Of a stretch of 56,332 bases of DNA, positions 52,287 through 56,332 are shown one piece after another (positions within the stretch are counted from its first letter, which is position 1; every line of letters starts with the position of its first letter). Source of the stretch: Anthropogastromicrobium aceti (GTDB lineage Bacteria; Bacillota; Clostridia; Lachnospirales; Lachnospiraceae); NCBI RefSeq assembly GCF_025567095.1, contig NZ_JAOQJH010000024.1. One strand, 5' to 3'. The translations under genes were made by a program, and so were the position numbers. Below the pieces are notes generated by a model. It saw nothing but the letters and a program-made list of their open reading frames with translations, made no database searches and had not been told where the DNA came from.

Positions 52287-52377
52287 CAATTAGGTGTAAA
52301 ACTCTGCTCGATGGCGGGCGGCGGCGTACAAAAAATCTATATGGTGTTTTTTAAGAGAACCGTCCCGGCGGGACAGG

Positions 52378-54048
52378 TCAGGCAGTGACCTGTTCCACCT
52401 CCGGGATGGGTTTGAGATTAAAATGAATTTCGATAGAAATGTGTCTTGTTTTATCTTCGTCAATGCGCTCATGCACGACGATTTCTTTGATTAAACGGTT
52501 GAGGGTGGCTGCGTCCAACTCTGTGATGTTGGCGTATTCCTGAATGGCTTCCACCCATTGTTTTGCGTCATTGGCAAGCTGGACTTCATCGGACAGCCGC
52601 TTTCTGCCCTCGGACACTTTTGTTTTAAGCTCCGTCTGCTCGGTCTGTGTCTTTTCCAGCATGGTGTTGAAATTCTGCTCACTGATACGCCCTGCAATCA
52701 TATCCTCATAAAGCCGCATTACCATTTTGTCCAGAACCTCAATCCGTTCCTCGTCCCTTGTAAGGGAGCGTTCCATTGCTTCCCGCTGTTCCTGCTGCTC
52801 GGCTTCACAGGTATTGGTCAGGCGGTCGGCAACCGCTTCCCCGTCCATCAGGGCAGCTCTGGCACATTCCCGGATTTTCCGCAGCACATGGCTGTAAAGG
52901 GTGTCATAATCAATCCGGTGCTGGGTGCAGTGGTTCTTTCCAAAGGCATTGTAGGTCTTGCAGGAATAAATCCGCTGGGGATGTTTTGCGTTTGTGTAGC
53001 GTACCGTCAGCGACTTCCCACACTCGCCGCATTTTATCAATCCGGCAAACAGGCTGATTTCATTTGTCTGCCCCGGACGCTGGCGGGATTTCAGCTTGTT
53101 CTGCACAATGTCAAAGCTCATGCGGTCAATCAGCGGTTCATGCTGTCCCTCCACCACAATCCAGTCCTCCGACTTCTTTTCCCCAATCGTTCCGATTTTG
53201 AAACGGTAGTCTTTTTTCTGGGAAGCAATCGCCCCGGTGTAGACGGGATTCATCAAAAGATCTTTGATAACGGAGAAGTCCCACATATACCGCCCGTTTT
53301 CCGGGTCTTTCTTTTCCCATTTGGTGCGGGTATTGCGAAACCCCCGTTCCCGGTTCCACCATGTAGGGCAGGGGATTTTTTCTTCCTCCAGCCGTCTGCG
53401 GATATAGTTCGGACCATGACCGTTCAGGGCATATCCGAAAATCAGCCGCACAATCGGGGCTGTTTCCTCGTCAATGAGCAGATGGTTCTTGTCCTCCGGG
53501 TCTTTCCGATACCCAAACGGGGCAAGACACCCGGTAAACTGTCCTTTCTGCGCTTTCAGAAGATAAGAGGAATGGACTTTCTTGGAAATATCCTTGCTGT
53601 ACATCTCGTTCAGGATATTCTTGAACGGGGCAATATCGTTGTTATCCCGCAGAGTGTCGATACCGTCATTCATGGCGATATAGCGGACACCGTTTCTTGG
53701 GAAAAAGTCCTCAATCAAATGCCCGGTTTGCAGATAATTACGCCCCAGTCGGCTGAGGTCTTTCGTGATGACAAGGTTGATCTGTTTCCGCTCAATGGCT
53801 TTTAACATCCTCTGTAAGTCAGGACGCTCCATGTTAAGACCTGTAAAGCCATCGTCCTGATAGACTGCCACAACCTCCCATCCCTGCTTTTCGCAGTATT
53901 TTTCCAGCATATCACGCTGGTTTGCGATACTGGCACTTTCGCCTTGCAGGTCATCGTCCTTTGACAGCCTGCAATAGACCGCTGCACGATAGCCCCCGGC
54001 AAGTGCCTTTCCGATTGTTCTGTATTCCATTTCGTTCATCATAGCCAT
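52378..54048 (-). CDS. Large serine recombinase (TnpX/TndX type)
   Basis: 556 aa. The resolvase domain holds the nucleophile Ser29 in YCRLSKDD and the helper motifs SRLGRN; the recombinase domain follows (PFGYRKDPEDKNHLLIDE), then a zinc beta-ribbon (CGECGKSLTVRY...YSCKTYN...NHCTQH), a coiled coil (about 425-505) and a DUF4368-like C-terminus. It should excise and insert the nested element. The ATG follows directly on the stop of the small upstream ORF (TAAATG). All catalytic residues are present. Confidence 0.95.
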   Translation of the reverse strand: MAMMNEMEYRTIGKALAGGYRAAVYCRLSKDDDLQGESASIANQRDMLEKYCEKQGWEVVAVYQDDGFTGLNMERPDLQRMLKAIERKQINLVITKDLSRLGRNYLQTGHLIEDFFPRNGVRYIAMNDGIDTLRDNNDIAPFKNILNEMYSKDISKKVHSSYLLKAQKGQFTGCLAPFGYRKDPEDKNHLLIDEETAPIVRLIFGYALNGHGPNYIRRRLEEEKIPCPTWWNRERGFRNTRTKWEKKDPENGRYMWDFSVIKDLLMNPVYTGAIASQKKDYRFKIGTIGEKKSEDWIVVEGQHEPLIDRMSFDIVQNKLKSRQRPGQTNEISLFAGLIKCGECGKSLTVRYTNAKHPQRIYSCKTYNAFGKNHCTQHRIDYDTLYSHVLRKIRECARAALMDGEAVADRLTNTCEAEQQEQREAMERSLTRDEERIEVLDKMVMRLYEDMIAGRISEQNFNTMLEKTQTEQTELKTKVSEGRKRLSDEVQLANDAKQWVEAIQEYANITELDAATLNRLIKEIVVHERIDEDKTRHISIEIHFNLKPIPEVEQVTA

Positions 54049-54246
54049 TTACCCACACAATCCAGACGGTATCTGGCTCTTTTGAACCTCATCTTCATTA
54101 TAGCTTATATCTTTCTTTTTAGCAAGATATTCTTTTGTATTTGTCTTTCCGTATTTCTGGGAAATCAGGCTGACGAACACATCAGTGGCGTCCAGTTCCC
54201 CGTCAAACACCGTTGTAACATGAATCTCTGTTTTGTTTTTTGCCAT
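54049..54246 (-). CDS. Small protein directly upstream of the serine recombinase
   Basis: 65 aa: MAKNKTEIHVTTVFDGELDA followed by TDVFVSLISQKYGKT and a Lys-rich tail. GGAGG lies 10 nt before the ATG. The stop touches the recombinase start (TAAATG), so the two are co-translated. I do not recognise a domain. Its coupling to the recombinase makes it a candidate directionality factor or recombinase regulator, which is inference only. Confidence 0.65.
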   Translation of the reverse strand: MAKNKTEIHVTTVFDGELDATDVFVSLISQKYGKTNTKEYLAKKKDISYNEDEVQKSQIPSGLCG

Positions 54247-54487
54247 AGGCAGTTATCCTCCATACATGAAAATAGCCAGACAGAGGGTGTCGGCAACGAA
54301 GTCCGGCAACGGGCTTCAAAAGACCTTGCAAACAATCTCAATCTGGCGATGGTTACTATTTATACTTTTCTTTTATTTTTCTGTTGTTTTGGTTGTTATA
54401 AGGGAGAAAAGCCCGGAAATAAGGGGTTTTCCCCGGCAACCGGCTCGGCAACGGGATAGCAACAGGGGGTGCAACGGGCGGTCATTT

Positions 54488-55882
54488 TCAGAATGGAAGC
54501 TCCATCTGTTCTGTGACCTCCACAAAACCATCCATCGTTTTTTCAGACGGGTTGCCGGAGTCCGTTGCCGGGTTTTCACGCTCCCAGCCCTTTTGTCTGC
54601 CATATTCGGAAAACATTCTTGGGTTCGGGAAATACCGCCAGCCGGAAATGCACTGGTTCATTATCTCGTTGATTTCCCGGATTTCCCATTGCTTCGGCTC
54701 GTCAAAGGCATGGTTCAAGGCTCCCTTGTAGAGCTGCTTGGAACAGACCATGCTCCCGGTGTACTTATCAAGATACGCCTGTATCATTCCGGCTTTGGTG
54801 TCCTCCGGCATAAAATCCCGCTGGTGTTCTTTGAGATACCGCTGCATGGCGGGGCTGAAAGCCAGCTTGAACCTGCCGCTTCGGTAAATCTCCATCGCTT
54901 CTGCCCACATCTGCTCGATATAGGCTCTGGAAGCGGCTTCGTCCTCCAAAATGTGAACCTCGGCTTGCTCCGGGTACACCATGACGGGGATAAAGCGGCG
55001 GTTGCCGGAACGGTCAAGGGGCAGGAAGTCAAGGGCATTGGAAGTGCCGCCAAACACGCACTGACGGGGACGGTCTGCCGGGTAGGTTTCATAGGGTATC
55101 TTGTAAACCTCTTTCTGTCGGCTTAAAAATGACTTGATTTCCTCAATGCTCTTGGCGTTGGCGGTTGCCATCATTTCCGACATTTCGATAATCCAGTGAC
55201 CTTGCAGCTTGCGGTACACATTGTCATCGTCCAGCTTCCGCAAATCATCGGAGAACCACTCGTCCCGGACTGCCAGCAGACGGAAGAAGGTGGACTTGCC
55301 AGCCCCCTGACCGCCGACCAGACAGAGCATGATTTCAAACTTGCACCCCGGCTGAAAGGCTCGTGAGATTGCACCCAGCAGGAACAGCTTCAACGCTTCA
55401 TAGGTGTAATCATCTGCGTCAGCCCCCAGAAAGTGCCGCAGGCAGAAACGGATTCGTTCTGTCCCGTCCCACACAAGGGCACTTAGGTAGTCCCGGATGG
55501 GATGGTACTTGTTTTCATTCGCCACAATCCCGATGGCGTTATCAATCTTTTTCTCATTGGTAAGCCCGTAGGTTTCTTCCAGATAGAGAAGCAGATACTT
55601 CATGTCCGTATCGTTCAGGGCGGTGCTTTCTCTGTGGAAGCCGATGGGCTTTATGATGTCCTTTCGGTCAGTTAGGATGTTGTATGCGATAGCCCCGGAA
55701 AGCAGAGGGTCACGCTGGAATACGGTCAGGCAGTTCCGTATGCTCTGACGGACACCGCCTTTCTCGGTAGTTTCCAGCCCCGCCTTGATTTCCTCAATGT
55801 TCTGGGGCGGCCGCATGGCGTTCATGGTGTTTTTTAGTTCTTGCTGCGTCTGCGGCTGCAAGCTCTGCCATTCGCTGTTCAA
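54488..55882 (-). CDS. VapE/virulence-associated E-family helicase
   Basis: 464 aa from a TTG at 55882 with GGAAAGGA upstream. The central P-loop GGQGAGKST (190-198) and following motifs (DDNVYRKLQGHWIIEMSEM, GGTSNALDFLPLDRSGNRRF) match the VapE/SF3-like replication helicase family (PF05272), common in phage-like and mobilisable elements. It overlaps the CHC2 gene by 89 bp. With that primase it probably replicates the nested element after excision. Confidence 0.88.
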   Translation of the reverse strand: MNSEWQSLQPQTQQELKNTMNAMRPPQNIEEIKAGLETTEKGGVRQSIRNCLTVFQRDPLLSGAIAYNILTDRKDIIKPIGFHRESTALNDTDMKYLLLYLEETYGLTNEKKIDNAIGIVANENKYHPIRDYLSALVWDGTERIRFCLRHFLGADADDYTYEALKLFLLGAISRAFQPGCKFEIMLCLVGGQGAGKSTFFRLLAVRDEWFSDDLRKLDDDNVYRKLQGHWIIEMSEMMATANAKSIEEIKSFLSRQKEVYKIPYETYPADRPRQCVFGGTSNALDFLPLDRSGNRRFIPVMVYPEQAEVHILEDEAASRAYIEQMWAEAMEIYRSGRFKLAFSPAMQRYLKEHQRDFMPEDTKAGMIQAYLDKYTGSMVCSKQLYKGALNHAFDEPKQWEIREINEIMNQCISGWRYFPNPRMFSEYGRQKGWERENPATDSGNPSEKTMDGFVEVTEQMELPF

Positions 55883-56332
55883 GCTGTATCACATCCTTTC
55901 CGTAGTCCGTAATCAAAGCCGCTTTTTCCTCTGTTTCCCCGAACAGAAGCACATCCAGCAGATATTCCACTTGGTCTTGCTTCTGTAAGGCTTCCACAAA
56001 CCGTGGATGAAAGGCTTCCTCCGGGGAGTGCGGGGCATAATCCTTTCTCCATGCCCGAAGCAAGTGAAGATAATCGGCAAGAATACGGAAGCAGCGGCTC
56101 TTTGCTTCCTGAAACTGTTCCTCCTGGGATTTCTGCCGGGGCTTGGGCTTTTTTACCTTCCCCGGCGGTTTCCAGTCCTCATAGGAAAGCCCGAAGTCCT
56201 GTGCCAGCTGTACGGCGGCTTCTTTCTTTCCCAGCCCATACAGGGCGGCGGCAAAATCAATCACATCCCCATCCGCACCGCAGCCGAAGCAGTGGTAACG
56301 CCGATCCAGCTTCATGCTTGGGGTTTTATCGT
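55794..56332 (-). CDS. CHC2 zinc-finger primase (5' end outside window)
   Basis: About 178 codons visible; no start can be chosen because the frame runs off the right edge. The visible sequence begins DKTPSMKLDRRYHCFGCGAD and continues DVIDFAAALYGLGKKEAAVQL, the DnaG-type CHC2 zinc finger (its first Cys pair lies outside). The later part is helical. It closely resembles residues about 35-185 of the CHC2/ArdC fusion at 39332-42700, so the ICE and the nested element each carry a version. It likely primes element DNA with the VapE-like helicase. Confidence 0.85.
   Translation of the reverse strand, partial: DKTPSMKLDRRYHCFGCGADGDVIDFAAALYGLGKKEAAVQLAQDFGLSYEDWKPPGKVKKPKPRQKSQEEQFQEAKSRCFRILADYLHLLRAWRKDYAPHSPEEAFHPRFVEALQKQDQVEYLLDVLLFGETEEKAALITDYGKDVIQLEQRMAELAAADAARTKKHHERHAAAPEH

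Larger units (their letters stand above)
52287..56332 (-). mobile_element. Nested serine-recombinase element (partial, right end outside)
   Basis: From the break in Maff2 the genes are a large serine recombinase, a small ORF, a VapE-like helicase and a CHC2 primase, none of which belongs to the T4SS operon they interrupt. Large serine recombinases insert elements at short, often GA-centred, targets. The left boundary is near 52287 (maximum resolution a few bases); the right boundary is beyond the window. No relaxase is seen in the visible part. Confidence 0.75.

Overview
The window looks like a piece of a gut-type Firmicutes (Clostridia; Lachnospiraceae/Oscillospiraceae-like) chromosome. Gene families, GGAGG ribosome-binding sites, moderate GC and the Clostridioides CTn/Tn1549-type transfer genes all point that way. 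No rRNA, tRNA or CRISPR array was seen. Almost every gene lies on the minus strand.

Region 1 (1-14.7 kb) is chromosomal or an older island. It holds an archaeal-type AAA ATPase (127-1542), then a potassium locus reading right to left: a small membrane ORF, kdpF, kdpA, kdpB, kdpC, a TrkH/KtrB channel, a TrkA/KtrA gating subunit, a membrane-anchored LysR-substrate-domain protein, kdpD and kdpE. This joins a high-affinity K+ P-type pump, a Trk/Ktr uptake system and their sensor/regulator pair. An internally deleted IS3/IS150-type element (12945-13918) sits just upstream of it. A 55-bp repeat with one mismatch brackets the whole block (1713-1767 and 13917-13971). An RdgB/HAM1-type NTP pyrophosphatase follows.

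Region 2 (about 14.7-56.3 kb, running off the right edge) is an integrative conjugative element of the Tn1549/CTn family. Its left junction is a duplicated 3' end of rpsI (14716-14763, encoding YGLKAARRAPQFSKR-stop) followed by an intrinsic terminator, so the element sits in the 3' end of rpsI. Next come two tandem tyrosine integrases, an excisionase-like HTH gene and a sigma-70-like regulator. A cargo/regulatory block follows: ABC permease and ATPase, histidine kinase, response regulator and two small DNA-binding proteins. The mobilisation genes (relaxase, CD1845-like, mobC, DUF3849) come next, interrupted by one plus-strand Schlafen/AlbA-type gene with its own promoter and terminator. The conjugation genes are a giant methylase/SNF2 helicase, a TTRAP-like protein, a primase zinc-finger/ArdC fusion, topoisomerase III, DUF4366, DUF4315, a CHAP hydrolase, VirB4, PrgI and a VirB6/TrbL protein.

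Region 3 (about 52.29-56.33 kb) is a second mobile element nested in the first: a large serine recombinase, a small upstream ORF, a VapE-like helicase and a CHC2 primase. Its left edge cuts the Maff2-type transfer gene, leaving only the last 28 codons.

The most interesting observations are: (i) a complete tnpV gene encoded in another frame inside the linker of the giant helicase gene; (ii) Maff2 disrupted by the nested element; (iii) the rpsI junction with tandem integrases; (iv) an 11-bp-period operator repeated before the response-regulator and ABC operons, and a third time before a hairpin-rich region with no gene; (v) an orphan leader-peptide/hairpin arrangement resembling resistance-gene attenuators.
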